From: Bin80 sp026709335
GTDB taxonomy: Bacteria > Bacteroidota > Rhodothermia > Rhodothermales > Bin80
Direction: 5' to 3'
Assembly (NCBI GenBank): GCA_965200825.1
Contig: OZ241385.1
Coordinates: 1,178,001 to 1,242,000, forward strand
DNA length: 64,000 nucleotides
This document shows, in pieces, positions 18,901-28,324 of the stretch; the stretch's first letter is position 1; the number at the start of each line of letters is the position of its first letter. The translations under genes were made by a program, and so were the position numbers. The notes under the pieces were generated by a model. That model saw only the letters and a list, made by a program, of their open reading frames with translations, made no database searches and had not been told where the DNA came from.

Positions 18901-19163
18901 ATATGAACCTTGCCACTCGGCTCATGCCCATAAAGGCGGGTGATCGGCCCATAGATCTCTTCTGCTATGCGTGCTGCTACCTGTGCAGAACGGCTTGCGC
19001 CATTTCCTGCATCATCTGCATGAAACAGAACCGTAAAGTGCTCAGTCTCAATCTGATACCACTCCAGAGTCGGACGACTAAAATCGATGAGGTTTGGAGA
19101 TACCTGTGCCTGTGTAGACCCTACGATTCCTACTACTATAAGAATACCGAAGAGCCACCTCAT
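15903..19163 (-). CDS. secreted peptidase-MA-like protein with beta-propeller and C-terminal outer-membrane barrel
   Basis: About 1086 residues. The start at 19163 gives a signal peptide (MRWLFGILIVVGIVGSTQAQ) and overlaps the preceding stop as ATGA; a longer reading from 19265 lacks that logic. Residues 25-300 resemble the peptidase MA group, with the zinc motif HEFTH at 132-136. The middle has repeated propeller blades (RFSPDGTKLAYIT, AWHPDGNALVYAR, AWDSTGTRIAYVV) of the TolB/PD40 type. The last 380 residues alternate like beta strands and contain GLSGARGYPFYGLGG, similar to the RGY motif of Omp85 barrels. This predicts a barrel-anchored surface or periplasmic metallopeptidase. Its substrate is unknown. 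Confidence 0.8.
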   Translation of the reverse strand: MRWLFGILIVVGIVGSTQAQVSPNLIDFSRPTLEWYQIETEHFTVLFHADDAGNGASRSAQVAARIAEEIYGPITRLYGHEPSGKVHIILKDYEDYSNGAAFFFDNKIEIWAPALNSPLRGASDWLRNVITHEFTHIVQVQAAMKLPRTIPFGYLQILDYEKVRRPDVLYGYPNVLVSYPLVGLNNPAWLAEGTAQYQHDHFHYDLWDSHRDMLLRTRILENKTLSLNELGSFYSKNSLMREGVYNYGFAFSLYLAQKYGSEVLSEISDHLRRWDTWRVERAIKLATGTNGKEIYNLWLEELANAYKQALSPIKNLLTVGTIIEPSGFANYFPRFSPDGTKLAYITNKGEYYSRVSLYVRDLENDMVIAHDLGVAIGDHICSLGHRVKSGVTGGAAWHPDGNALVYARQKTTSEGFLYTDLHLVDLETQKSSQLTQDARASQPAWDSTGTRIAYVVSGDGTSNIWLLDVQTGETRAVTKFSNGTQVTGPAWYGNWIYYAQLDPGGHGNDLWRIKADGANFESVLQTSADERSPMIADGIVHYASDANGIYNIYRLTDTGPEQLTQVTGGAFMPDRGPDGTIAYAAYKWDGYKIALLESPQALKSTASYTFPELISRVTHTADSSNDADVMEITASELSEVLAEKTPVGIDSLQISSYGAAFTGFTVSPVIRLDQYVERQLEGRIQGRAETFWRNLKFGAYVSSREILEGMSLFGGLLVGPGSHEGGQILAPANLLALERDAFLQFDYGKGFRLIPKRWSPQISIQLFNIQRMVERGLSIEEHPCTACLPETTNADLTYGLWEGNIYLRSKVNRYILLETGYRYSPYRVTTNRFFSRELADWIPSTSSRYYIGRSYMANVYMELMRPHRESDIMRTGIRMTASYHRETGRLLDQFDIRDGQLVPVYNSSTLHRLRVDLGGGIRLPGQIYGTSHGLSLRLSASTLFGKNADSFYFDYIGGLSGARGYPFYGLGGTETLWLQTSWTFPIMPDIKRQIGPVYLDKAFMRLYADGAQVRPESAALRKDVGAELRLMMGSYYLLPTALFVSATYGLDSFEVKLDDAFISTQSSVSYGKQVQWHFGVLFGFDL

Positions 19164-22057
19164 CGAATGATTGCGAGTTTGATCAAACGGGAGTCCGTTA
19201 TCCCCGAAGTAGATGTTGCTTGAACTCGAGCATAATATATTCCACTTGCTGCATCCGAGTGCCAAAAAATTTCATGAGGAACCCCAGCGGAAGTAGTAAA
19301 ACTGAATGAATCTATCAGCGACCCTGCCTCGTCTACGACGGTAACAGATATATCCGAGGCTTCACTTGTCATACATCGAAAGAATGTCGATCCGTCCCGA
19401 ACCGGATTGGGCCAATTATAGGTTTCGGCAGGATTGAGAAGAGGAAGCGTTTCAACGGGGTCGGATACCAAAGTCACAAAGCTTGAGTTATGGCTGTTTC
19501 CATGCTGTTCTGACCAGAGTATGCGTGTAGCATCTTGCAACGTATAACTCCGAAGAACACCTGACTGGGTTATAACTGTTAAACTATCACTTGAAATATG
19601 TGGATTCCCTTGCAGGGAATAGCCTGCGGATAAAGGAAATCCTGGCACTATATCACCGTTCTGCCCAAGATCAAAGGCATACACATTACCGTCGGTCGCA
19701 GCCACAACAACTACGAGTCCATCGTTGGATTCATAGATCAGTGGGGAATTGACGGCGGGCGCATCAATCTGGATGGGAAACGGAGGAAGCAGGGCTCCGC
19801 CCTGAGAAAATGCTATGACCTGGTTCCCAACGGTCGTCAGGACGTCCAATACCCCATCCTGATTCAAATCTGCCATAGCCAGTACCTTCGAAAAATGATC
19901 TTCTCCAAAATATGCAGATCCGGGAATTTGAATGACTGAACCATCCGGCTGCAAGAACACGAGATTTCTTGAAAGAGGAATTGCTCCCCAAATTCCAGTA
20001 CGATCCCTTCCCATCACTGGAGAGCCTGTATCTCCATCAAGATTATACATCCAAACAGATGGTGCATCTATCGGTCCTGCCTGAGATCGCCCCAAAAAAT
20101 ATACACCTGCATCTGTTGCAACTAGCCCCAGTCCTTGATCAGGAATATCGTATGAATCTATGGTGTTGTTTGCAGAAATTTGAACTACACTGGTACGATC
20201 CGTATCTGATAACAAAACGTAATGTGCATTACCATCGTAGATTACCGGGCTTTGGGCAGGTAGCTGACTCGGAAGTGGAAACGATTCAGTTAAATTGAGT
20301 CGTCCATCCTTGACTGTATAACGGTTGAACGTAGAATTTGAAGTTGTTTTGTTATCTATTCCTGTGATACTTCCTGAGGAAAAGACTGGACGTGCAGACA
20401 TATTGACGCGACCTACCCCCGGCACCAATACTTCGGTCCCTGTATATACCGCGCTATGACTTCCGATTGAACTGACACTGCTTTTCATATCTGCAGTCAC
20501 TCCAAGAGAAACAGTTTTCCGAGCAGCAACAGCTCCATCCGTATCTTTGCGAAACGAAAACGACATGATCGGGCCTGAAACGGAAAAGTTTTCCAATACC
20601 AGAAAACTGTTCCCTCCCCCGTTCGTCTCGCTGTTCGGATAGGTGTCAGGTCCGAACCGATTCTCATAGAGAGCAATGACACGGCCGGAAGGAAGAGATA
20701 CACTTACAGGGTTTCCCTCAAAATAGAAATCAAAAGGAGCACCAACATTGCCATCAAATCCAATATCTTGGGCCCCATCTGCCTCTTCAACATCTACTGC
20801 CCGCCTATTGGGATCATTGTTCCCTGTCTGTGAAAACTGACGCTCATCTACATGCCAAATCAGAATTCCACCATTGTATTGCTGCTGATCTGAATCCCAA
20901 CCAGGCAAGGCAAAATCATAGGCATTTACCTGTGTCACTACCCCGCCCTGAAATCCACTAACATCGAATCGATTAAAATCCTCTCTCACTTCTTGAATAG
21001 TTTGTGATACAAGCGATCCATTACTGGATATTTGCATTGTAAGCCCTTGGTTATCTGGATCTCGAACACGGTTTTCCAAGAGGAAGTATTCAGCTTTTGA
21101 GATTTCAATTTTAGCAACTTGATCCACCATTAGATCATACGTTCCAGGTTCCTGTATCTCCCTAGGAGAGATCCATCCCAGTGCAACACGCGTCCAAGCG
21201 CTGGGAAGTGGTGGAAACAGACCACCATATGCAAAAATTCCAAGAGGATCCATAACCCCGAATGGGCCAATTGCAGATTCTCCTGTATCCGTATTAAACA
21301 GATCAGGCACTCCCAAGTAGCTCATGAAGCTTGCTGCTAGAAGTCCGTTAATGGATAACTCCAACAAGAACGGTTCATCTGTGATTGAATTGACGCCTGA
21401 GCGTGTCTCTGTGCGGGGTATAATCATGGAATGATCTACCGGGATACCCTTGAACTTCAATTCACCGCCTCCCAAGTTCAATAATAACTCAGAACTAATA
21501 AAAACCGATGGAAGATCCTGAGGAGTTTTATCAAGGGTTGTTCCGATTAATTCTATATCGCGTCCCACTCCCGCATGGAATAGAATGAATGCGGTATTCT
21601 CTTGAGAAAGTTGCAAAGGATTCAGTGTACTAACCCGGTCCGCTTCTATCCAAGAGTCATGAACCAATGCGACCAATTTTGCAAGCTCTGATTCACTCTC
21701 CGAATCCTCACCAGTTGGGCTGTAGCTCGCCATTGGATTTGGCAGCTGAACAACTTCAGGAATAAGAACGGTGGAAATCTTCGTTCTGCCTATGCTTGCA
21801 GTCTCAACATAATGTTGTAAAAAATCAAGGTGCGCCTGAAAATAATTCGCATCATGAGGAAGTGGGTCAACCTTTGAATCCAGAGGGAAACTCAGCCCAG
21901 AGAAGGTTCCATCACCAGTAGTGAAACGAGATGTATCAGGGGCGAACTCCACACGGAGTGCGACAACATGATAATTCGGTTGAGCCGGCTCAACAATTTG
22001 AGCATAAGCCTGAGGCACGAATGCCAATAACAGCATCCAGGCAGTGAACCACTTCAT
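19160..22057 (-). CDS. secreted M6-metalloprotease-like protein with T9SS C-terminal domain, zinc site lost
   Basis: About 965 residues from the ATG at 22057, which opens a signal peptide (MKWFTAWMLLLAFVPQAYAQ); an ATG at 22090 is also possible. Residues 25-420 resemble the M6 (immune inhibitor A) fold: LGVPDLFN, then IGPFGVMDP and PSAWTRVALGWISP. The expected HExxH just before LGVPDLF is replaced by ASFMS (residues 242-246), so no zinc ligands remain. A large beta-rich region follows, with an FG-GAP-like segment MADLNQDGVLDVLT. The last 90 residues, from YNWPNPVRDGSTFFR to YYARVQATS, look like a T9SS type A sorting domain. Probably a surface protein exported by T9SS. Confidence 0.82.
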   Translation of the reverse strand: MKWFTAWMLLLAFVPQAYAQIVEPAQPNYHVVALRVEFAPDTSRFTTGDGTFSGLSFPLDSKVDPLPHDANYFQAHLDFLQHYVETASIGRTKISTVLIPEVVQLPNPMASYSPTGEDSESESELAKLVALVHDSWIEADRVSTLNPLQLSQENTAFILFHAGVGRDIELIGTTLDKTPQDLPSVFISSELLLNLGGGELKFKGIPVDHSMIIPRTETRSGVNSITDEPFLLELSINGLLAASFMSYLGVPDLFNTDTGESAIGPFGVMDPLGIFAYGGLFPPLPSAWTRVALGWISPREIQEPGTYDLMVDQVAKIEISKAEYFLLENRVRDPDNQGLTMQISSNGSLVSQTIQEVREDFNRFDVSGFQGGVVTQVNAYDFALPGWDSDQQQYNGGILIWHVDERQFSQTGNNDPNRRAVDVEEADGAQDIGFDGNVGAPFDFYFEGNPVSVSLPSGRVIALYENRFGPDTYPNSETNGGGNSFLVLENFSVSGPIMSFSFRKDTDGAVAARKTVSLGVTADMKSSVSSIGSHSAVYTGTEVLVPGVGRVNMSARPVFSSGSITGIDNKTTSNSTFNRYTVKDGRLNLTESFPLPSQLPAQSPVIYDGNAHYVLLSDTDRTSVVQISANNTIDSYDIPDQGLGLVATDAGVYFLGRSQAGPIDAPSVWMYNLDGDTGSPVMGRDRTGIWGAIPLSRNLVFLQPDGSVIQIPGSAYFGEDHFSKVLAMADLNQDGVLDVLTTVGNQVIAFSQGGALLPPFPIQIDAPAVNSPLIYESNDGLVVVVAATDGNVYAFDLGQNGDIVPGFPLSAGYSLQGNPHISSDSLTVITQSGVLRSYTLQDATRILWSEQHGNSHNSSFVTLVSDPVETLPLLNPAETYNWPNPVRDGSTFFRCMTSEASDISVTVVDEAGSLIDSFSFTTSAGVPHEIFWHSDAASGIYYARVQATSTSGITDSRLIKLAIIR

Positions 22058-22079
22058 TCTGCCACAGCCTTGATCACGG

Positions 22080-23267
22080 TTAACGCGCAAAGTTCAATAG
22101 AAGTGAAAAGCGCATTGTGTTGGAAAGTGGATGGTTTTCCTTCAGGGCATAAATATATGAAAAATCAACTCCTACAATATTGTAGCGAATCCCCGCCCCA
22201 AACGTCATGAACTCTCTGTTACCGTTATAGGGGTTTTCATAAAAATATCCCCCTCTGGCAGCGAACAGGTCATTGTACCAGTATTCAAATCCAAGTGAAA
22301 ACAGAAGCTGATCAATGACCGAAAGATTTCGAAATTGCTGCTCTTCACTGTTTACTGCATTCGCGAGAATTTCGATGGGAGTCCAAGCCGTAAAGATTGC
22401 ACGGTAGAATGGATCGGATGTGAATTCGGAGGTACATGTCTCAGGATTGTTTTCGTCGATACAGGTTTCTGTAACTCGCTGTCGCACAAGAATTTTAGAA
22501 GCGTCCGTTGCTATTGTGATCTTGTTATAGCTATCAAGTTCAAGCGTAAGGGCATGCCCAAAGCGGAATAGTGTAGGAATAGGATCCGCCTGTTCACTAT
22601 CCGAGTATTGAATTTTTGGTCCCATATTGGCCAAGTTGAATCCTATATTATATGATCCCTCCATCGAACCGAGTGAAAATTTTGGGAATTTGTAGAGAGC
22701 AGCAAAATCCACTCCCACAGATACGCCCGGCTCAGATTCCTGCGCCCCGACACTAACGTTCGCCAGACTTGACCGAATCCAGCGTATGCCCGTACCAAGA
22801 GAGAGCCCCTTGGTTAACTTGAACCCATAAGAAACTCCGACAGAGAGATCATATGAGCGAAATGTACCTAACGGAGTATTCAATTCATCTCGATGCTCAT
22901 GTTCTCCAAGGTTCAAAAAAGTCACATGAGCTCCAACTGTTCCCCAGTTTTTAATATTATGTTTAGCAACTAGGTACTCAAAAAATAGATCGGATGTTAG
23001 CTCGGGAAGCCAATTACTGTGTGTCAGTGCCACTTCCGTGCCCACCTGATCTGCCAGCCCGGCAGGATTCCAAAACAAGGCATTCGCATTATCAGCAATA
23101 GCAACTCCTGCATTGCCCATGCCAGCAGCTCTGCTGTCAGGTTCAATCATCAGGAATACAACTGCAGCAGCACCAGTCTGCGCATTTGTATTTTGGACTA
23201 TACTGCCACCGATAAGCAAAATCAAAAGCGTAAAAATATTAAATGACTTGAATGTTAGAATACTCAT
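22080..23267 (-). CDS. porV: type IX secretion outer-membrane protein PorV
   Basis: PorV is the outer-membrane shuttle that binds T9SS cargo C-terminal domains and delivers them to the PorU sortase. The 395-residue protein has a signal peptide ending near NTNA-QTG, then the family N-terminus FLMIEPDSRAAGMGNAGVA and NALFWNPAGLAD, which are characteristic of PorV/FadL-like barrels. The rest alternates as beta strands and ends in an aromatic-containing strand. It lies 40 bp downstream of porU and directly upstream of a cargo candidate. The adjacent porU-porV order is common in T9SS-bearing phyla. Confidence 0.93.
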   Translation of the reverse strand: MSILTFKSFNIFTLLILLIGGSIVQNTNAQTGAAAVVFLMIEPDSRAAGMGNAGVAIADNANALFWNPAGLADQVGTEVALTHSNWLPELTSDLFFEYLVAKHNIKNWGTVGAHVTFLNLGEHEHRDELNTPLGTFRSYDLSVGVSYGFKLTKGLSLGTGIRWIRSSLANVSVGAQESEPGVSVGVDFAALYKFPKFSLGSMEGSYNIGFNLANMGPKIQYSDSEQADPIPTLFRFGHALTLELDSYNKITIATDASKILVRQRVTETCIDENNPETCTSEFTSDPFYRAIFTAWTPIEILANAVNSEEQQFRNLSVIDQLLFSLGFEYWYNDLFAARGGYFYENPYNGNREFMTFGAGIRYNIVGVDFSYIYALKENHPLSNTMRFSLLLNFAR

Positions 23268-23307
23268 TCCGTTGTTCTTATATGAGGTATGTTCTCAGTG
23301 TGTGACG

Positions 23308-26300
23308 CTAGCGTATGACTGCCAGTTTTTCGACTATCTCGGCAACATGTAAAGCTTCTGCTCCCATCGTCTCTGCCCGCAACTTATATAAATACACGCC
23401 AGGAGACAGTCTTGCATAATCATTATCCAATCCATCCCATAAAATCTGCATTGGTCCTGCTGACAATAACTCTTCAGTTTCTAGGGTTCGTATAGCTTTC
23501 CCGGCCAGCGTGTAAACTCTGACACGTACTTTAACCGGTGTACCCGGGACTTGATTATGTTCAAATACAAATCGTGTAGGTCCGGTGGTTGGGTTGGGAT
23601 AGTTAAATACATTTCGGATTACCAGATCTTCCGTATCTGTTACAACAAAATTCAGTGTGGTTTCTCCAGAATTATTCAGTACATCCCATGCTCGGAGGCT
23701 CAGGGAATGCGGACCCGGGGAAAGCGGATTATCAAACGAATACGATACAGAGCCTTCCTGAAATGAATTTTCATCACTTTCATAGAGATTTCCAATATTG
23801 ATTGCATCCATTTCGTTTCCGTCAATAATCAGAAGCATTTCGTGGCCGACTCCTGCACCGACGGTATTAATTCCGCTGTCATCGAAGATGCGTGCAAATA
23901 CTTTAGGTTCGGGGGTAGTGAGCCCACCGCTTGTAAATGTTTCATCCCCAAGAAAAAGTTCTATTTCTGGCCCATCAACATCATTAGCTACGTCTTCCGA
24001 AGTTCCTCCCACGATAAATTGCTCTGTAAAGCCGCTTACATGATTAGATGCACCTTGTCCGTAGAGAGCAATTTTGCCTGGCTCATTTGTATAGGAAATA
24101 TCTTTGGGAACGACAAACCGTGCTGAAAACTCGCCATTCTTAACACGTGTTCTGCCTCTCCAGATCAGATCTTCCCGCACTTCATAGTAAGGCTGTGGCA
24201 TATAGCGAAATTTCTCCCTTGGGATTGGAATCTTTCTCAACGCGTCAAACACCACAATAGAGATTGTACCATCAAAGGAGGGATCTTTTGATCCATCTGA
24301 TCGGCGGACTTCACCTTTGAGTTCAATTTTTTCCAGAGCACGCATCGCTCCCGATTCAATCTTGAGTTCGGTGCTATTAATATGGGTAATTGCCGCATAG
24401 TCGGGAGGTAAGCCCAAACGTAGGGTAGGATCTCCAAGAAGATTGAATTTGCGATTATTTCCTTCATACCCTACCCGTCTATTCTTGGTTCTTCGTAAAG
24501 CGTCTCCTAGACGGGGAAGGTAATCATTCGCTTCACGTTTGAACAATTCTTCATTTAGAGCTACGTTCAGTCCTACGTTCAGGGTCGTAGCATCTCCGGA
24601 TGTATAAACGGTCCGGACGGTAGTCAGGAGTGCAATGGCGCCACCTGAAGGATTGAGAAGTAGCTCCTCAGCGCCTGTCTGCTCATTTCCCAGATCCCAC
24701 CTTCCAAACGAGCAAGTTGCTGTAATAAATATGGGAAGTGCGTTATAATTCTGGAGGCTACGAGAATCTTCAACCGTAAAAAGATTTTCCTGTGCCAGGG
24801 CCCGCTCTCCTCCATGCCCGCTGAAATTTACCACAAGTGTTCCTTCATCAATTGCCGACAATAGATCCTGACGTGCCTTGGGAATCCGCCATGTATTCAA
24901 AAATTCTCGTGTATATGAGAGTGCATAAACCTTCTGTTGATTAATCTCGGGTGCAATCTTGGCTAATGAGGTTGCCACTACATCCGTATTCTGAGTATGC
25001 AAGTCACGGTCATCTTGCTGCCCTGTGGTTCCAGTTGGCCCGTCATCGGCCAAAAACAAATAACGATTACGCCACCGGCCAAAGGTATCTGAACTCTCGT
25101 AGTGTGCGATCTTGTCAATCATTAATTGCGCTTCTTCTACGGTATGGACCGTAAAGCGTCCAATTCCTACATCCACACGTTCGTTGAGATGTATGTCAGA
25201 GCCAAAAAATGTGCCTCTTGCAAAAGGCCATAGTCCTTCATTATCGTCCAACAACCCGTAGTAATCGTCTGTGGTATAGGACGTCTCCGGATTCCAGGAT
25301 TCTTCCGTTTCAAAAGGAGGAATCAGATTAGGGAATGTGACTGAAGCATCCAGATTCCTGTAATCAAAATGTCCATCGCCAAAGAGGAGCACATATTTCA
25401 GCAACTGGTCCGGGTTCGAGCTTCGATCGTAGATGAACTTCAGGTAGTCCCTGATTCCACGGATATCTTGTTGTCCACCAGAAAACTCGTTATAGATCTG
25501 TTCCACATCAACCACTTCAGTCTTCAATCCTTCGGTCGCCCGTCGATCAGCCAAAGCGTCAGCCTGTGTGATAAACTGACTGGGTGTAATAATTACAAAA
25601 TCTGGCCAAGTCTGAATTCCATGTAAATTTTGAGAAGTCACATTGCATTCTGAGCCACATACGGTAGCTGCGTTCAAAGACTGAACTTGGTCGGGTGTAA
25701 ACGCAATCAATTCTCTGGGTTCATCGAGAGAGGTTGCAGTTGCCTGAACTAAAAAATTGTTACCCTGTGCCCTGATCCCAAGCCTGCGATAGGCCCCTGG
25801 TTCGGTAATATCAAGAACAAATGGAGCCGAGTTAAACCCACTTAGAACAAATGTAAAAGTGCCGACCTCAGCCAGGGGAGTACTGAATTTAAGCGGGAAC
25901 TGTCCAGCCTCCAATAACTTTGGATAGAATACTCGTACCCAGTCAAGAGCCGCTTGCGGACCTCCTCTTTGATCTTCAAGATCGGCAACCAGGTTAATGG
26001 TTTGCCCTGATGTAACAGGTATCTCAAACTCTGTAATCCCTGAGCGTGCAATAGAAGAGGTTGGTGAATTAAAGGTCGTTCCATAATTGACACTATGAAG
26101 GATTTGAGTTCCATCAGTGTAATGCAGGGGGGTAGCAGGATTACTTTGAATAGCTGCTCGGATTTGATATTTAAGCCTACCGTTGTTTAGGCCAGGGAGC
26201 TGCAACTCCTCAATGACTACACGTCCAGGGCCTGGTCCCGGGATGAGCCTACTTACCCAGGTATGACCGGAATGCCCACCTTCTCGCCCCCAAAGATATT

Positions 26301-27330
26301 CATCAAGATCTACAAAATGTCGCCCAAGGACTTCTGTAAGAATAGCAGACGCAGGGGCGTCTGCATAGTTTTCTTCCACATAAGGTTGGTTTTTAGAAGT
26401 CCCAATATCCAGAAAATAATAATTCGTTGAATCGAAGGGATGTACGTAATGACTCCACTCACGAATCGGTTCCCCGCTGGAATTTCGAATAGGTCTCCCT
26501 CTGGAATCTGTCAACTGCTCACTAAACCATCCATTTGGAGCCTGACCGTAGAACCATACAGCATCTCCTTCATCAAAACTTCCATCTCCGCCCCCTTGCA
26601 CAAATACCTGGTTTTCTGCCAAATCTGCAATGCGAGGAGCACTATTGAGTGCAGGAACAGGAGCGCCGCCATTTCCAAAAATTCTGATCTGTTCAGGATC
26701 TATATTTCCTGCTTCAGCCTCGAGCCCTGGCAGAGATTCAAGAAATGTACGATCAATCTGGTAGATACCCGTTTCAGAGATGGCAATCTTGAACATTCTC
26801 CCATCTGCAAGCACACTTCGATTCACATTAAGATGCGGGTTGTCCGAAGTCGTATAATTTTTGGCAACTTCCGTGGAAGTAGGATACGTGACTTCAATGC
26901 GCATATGTTTGTAGCGCCGAAGTCTGGCTGTGGTTGAGTCATACGTTACAAGCCGAGCAATAAGCGTTGCGGCTGGGCGCTTTCGAGCAAGCCCGAGACC
27001 AACAACCATTGTCTCTTCACTCCCGATATCCGCAGTAAGATCAAATGGATATTCATCATATTCTGCTGCGAGGACGCGAACAGAGGGCTGGTTCAAAGAG
27101 GGAAGATCCAATACTGCCGAAACTTCTAGGAGCCCTCCTATATCCGGTTCAGAATCCGTCCATTCGGCATTCATTTCATAAACACTGATGCCGGATTGAG
27201 TATCAATGAGATCCAAGGATGCATCCTGCGCTGCGGCCGAGAAAAAAGCCACAGTCGTCCAAAAAAATAGACACAGAAACGCTGATAATCTCACCTGATT
27301 AACCAGTATTGATACACACTTGGAGCGCAC
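23308..27330 (-). CDS. porU: type IX secretion system sortase PorU
   Basis: PorU is a gingipain-like (C25) cysteine transpeptidase at the cell surface that removes cargo C-terminal domains and attaches the proteins to lipopolysaccharide. The 1340-residue protein begins with a signal peptide. The C25 domain shows DFVIITPSQFITQADALAD and LLFGDGHFDYRN, the catalytic His839 in NFSGHGGERA, and the catalytic Cys873 in ITATCSFGRWD. The C-terminal region is Ig-like and ends with a FlgD-type segment (NVFNYPNPTTGPTRF to SPGVYLYKLRAE). The length is typical of PorU. It leads the cassette and follows a 125 bp spacer. Confidence 0.94.
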   Translation of the reverse strand: MRSKCVSILVNQVRLSAFLCLFFWTTVAFFSAAAQDASLDLIDTQSGISVYEMNAEWTDSEPDIGGLLEVSAVLDLPSLNQPSVRVLAAEYDEYPFDLTADIGSEETMVVGLGLARKRPAATLIARLVTYDSTTARLRRYKHMRIEVTYPTSTEVAKNYTTSDNPHLNVNRSVLADGRMFKIAISETGIYQIDRTFLESLPGLEAEAGNIDPEQIRIFGNGGAPVPALNSAPRIADLAENQVFVQGGGDGSFDEGDAVWFYGQAPNGWFSEQLTDSRGRPIRNSSGEPIREWSHYVHPFDSTNYYFLDIGTSKNQPYVEENYADAPASAILTEVLGRHFVDLDEYLWGREGGHSGHTWVSRLIPGPGPGRVVIEELQLPGLNNGRLKYQIRAAIQSNPATPLHYTDGTQILHSVNYGTTFNSPTSSIARSGITEFEIPVTSGQTINLVADLEDQRGGPQAALDWVRVFYPKLLEAGQFPLKFSTPLAEVGTFTFVLSGFNSAPFVLDITEPGAYRRLGIRAQGNNFLVQATATSLDEPRELIAFTPDQVQSLNAATVCGSECNVTSQNLHGIQTWPDFVIITPSQFITQADALADRRATEGLKTEVVDVEQIYNEFSGGQQDIRGIRDYLKFIYDRSSNPDQLLKYVLLFGDGHFDYRNLDASVTFPNLIPPFETEESWNPETSYTTDDYYGLLDDNEGLWPFARGTFFGSDIHLNERVDVGIGRFTVHTVEEAQLMIDKIAHYESSDTFGRWRNRYLFLADDGPTGTTGQQDDRDLHTQNTDVVATSLAKIAPEINQQKVYALSYTREFLNTWRIPKARQDLLSAIDEGTLVVNFSGHGGERALAQENLFTVEDSRSLQNYNALPIFITATCSFGRWDLGNEQTGAEELLLNPSGGAIALLTTVRTVYTSGDATTLNVGLNVALNEELFKREANDYLPRLGDALRRTKNRRVGYEGNNRKFNLLGDPTLRLGLPPDYAAITHINSTELKIESGAMRALEKIELKGEVRRSDGSKDPSFDGTISIVVFDALRKIPIPREKFRYMPQPYYEVREDLIWRGRTRVKNGEFSARFVVPKDISYTNEPGKIALYGQGASNHVSGFTEQFIVGGTSEDVANDVDGPEIELFLGDETFTSGGLTTPEPKVFARIFDDSGINTVGAGVGHEMLLIIDGNEMDAINIGNLYESDENSFQEGSVSYSFDNPLSPGPHSLSLRAWDVLNNSGETTLNFVVTDTEDLVIRNVFNYPNPTTGPTRFVFEHNQVPGTPVKVRVRVYTLAGKAIRTLETEELLSAGPMQILWDGLDNDYARLSPGVYLYKLRAETMGAEALHVAEIVEKLAVIR

Positions 27331-27455
27331 TTGATTTGGCTGTTGATTCGTGGCAACTTATGCGTTACACTCTATACACACTGGTAGCTTTCAGGTAATA
27401 CGATAGATATTTGGTGAGCAGAGGAGGCGTTTACCAATGCATGAATCGGATGTTC

Positions 27456-28311
27456 CTACAACAGATCATGTAGTGGTCTTGGCGTGTGGGCCACAATGCC
27501 TCTTTCTGTTTCATGCAGGCTGGCAACGACGGCCTCAGGATCATGCTCGAAAAAAAGCTGCCATCCTTCGGCTAGTGCCTGGCGCAGAAAACCTTCTTTC
27601 TCCTTGACCGTAACTAATGGTCTAACATCAAATGCCATTACCCAAGGCCCCCTCAGGTGATGAATAGTTGGCAGAAGATCTGCACAGAATACAACTGCCC
27701 CTTCTTTTCCTGAGATTTTTACCAATTGCTGTGCAGTCGTATGTCCATTCATAATCAATAACTCAACTCCGGGAAAGATCTCTCCTCCCCCTTGATATGT
27801 CTTCAGCTGTCCAGTAGCGATCAGAGGTTCAAAGTTATCCGAAAAAAAAAGAGGCTTGTTCACGAATATTGGGCTTTCTAGCTTCTTTCAGATGATCGAG
27901 TTGCAAATGATAGACGGCGTTTCTGAACACTGGCTCAATCTGTCCGCTACGAAGGTATGTAGTACCTCCTGCATGATCAAAATGGAGATGCGTCAGGATC
28001 ACATCTGTTACGTCATCTGCGGAGAACCCTGCTTTTGCAAGAGAAGACAGCAAAGTATTTTCCTCCAATGCGTAGATGTTTCGGAAACGGGCATCGTATT
28101 TATCCCCTGCCCCAACATCAATAATTACAATACGGCTGCTTCCTTCCAGCAATAATGACCGCATGCACATGGGAATACGGTTGCGGTTATCAGGGGGGAT
28201 TTTGCGCGCCCATAATACCTGTGGAATAATTCCAAACATTGCACCTCCATCCAACCTGAACCGACCACATTCAATTGTATGCAATGTATAGCCCCCTATC
28301 TGCGGCATCAA
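27456..28311 (-). pseudogene. MBL-fold metallo-hydrolase split by a frameshift in an A9 run
   Basis: The upstream part (28311 down to 27835) carries the zinc motif ILTHLHFDHAGG and ends REQASFFFG-stop. The downstream part, in another frame, continues with SDNFEPLIATGQLK, then NGHTTAQQL, FCADLLP and FEHDP, which supply the remaining metal ligands. The switch point is a run of nine A on the + strand (27842-27850). One fewer base would join both halves into a normal protein of about 285 residues, resembling lactonase-like hydrolases. The break may be real, a polymorphic slippage site or a sequencing error. It follows the Lon-domain gene by 13 bp. Confidence 0.8.
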
Positions 28312-28324
28312 TACTTAAATCGAT

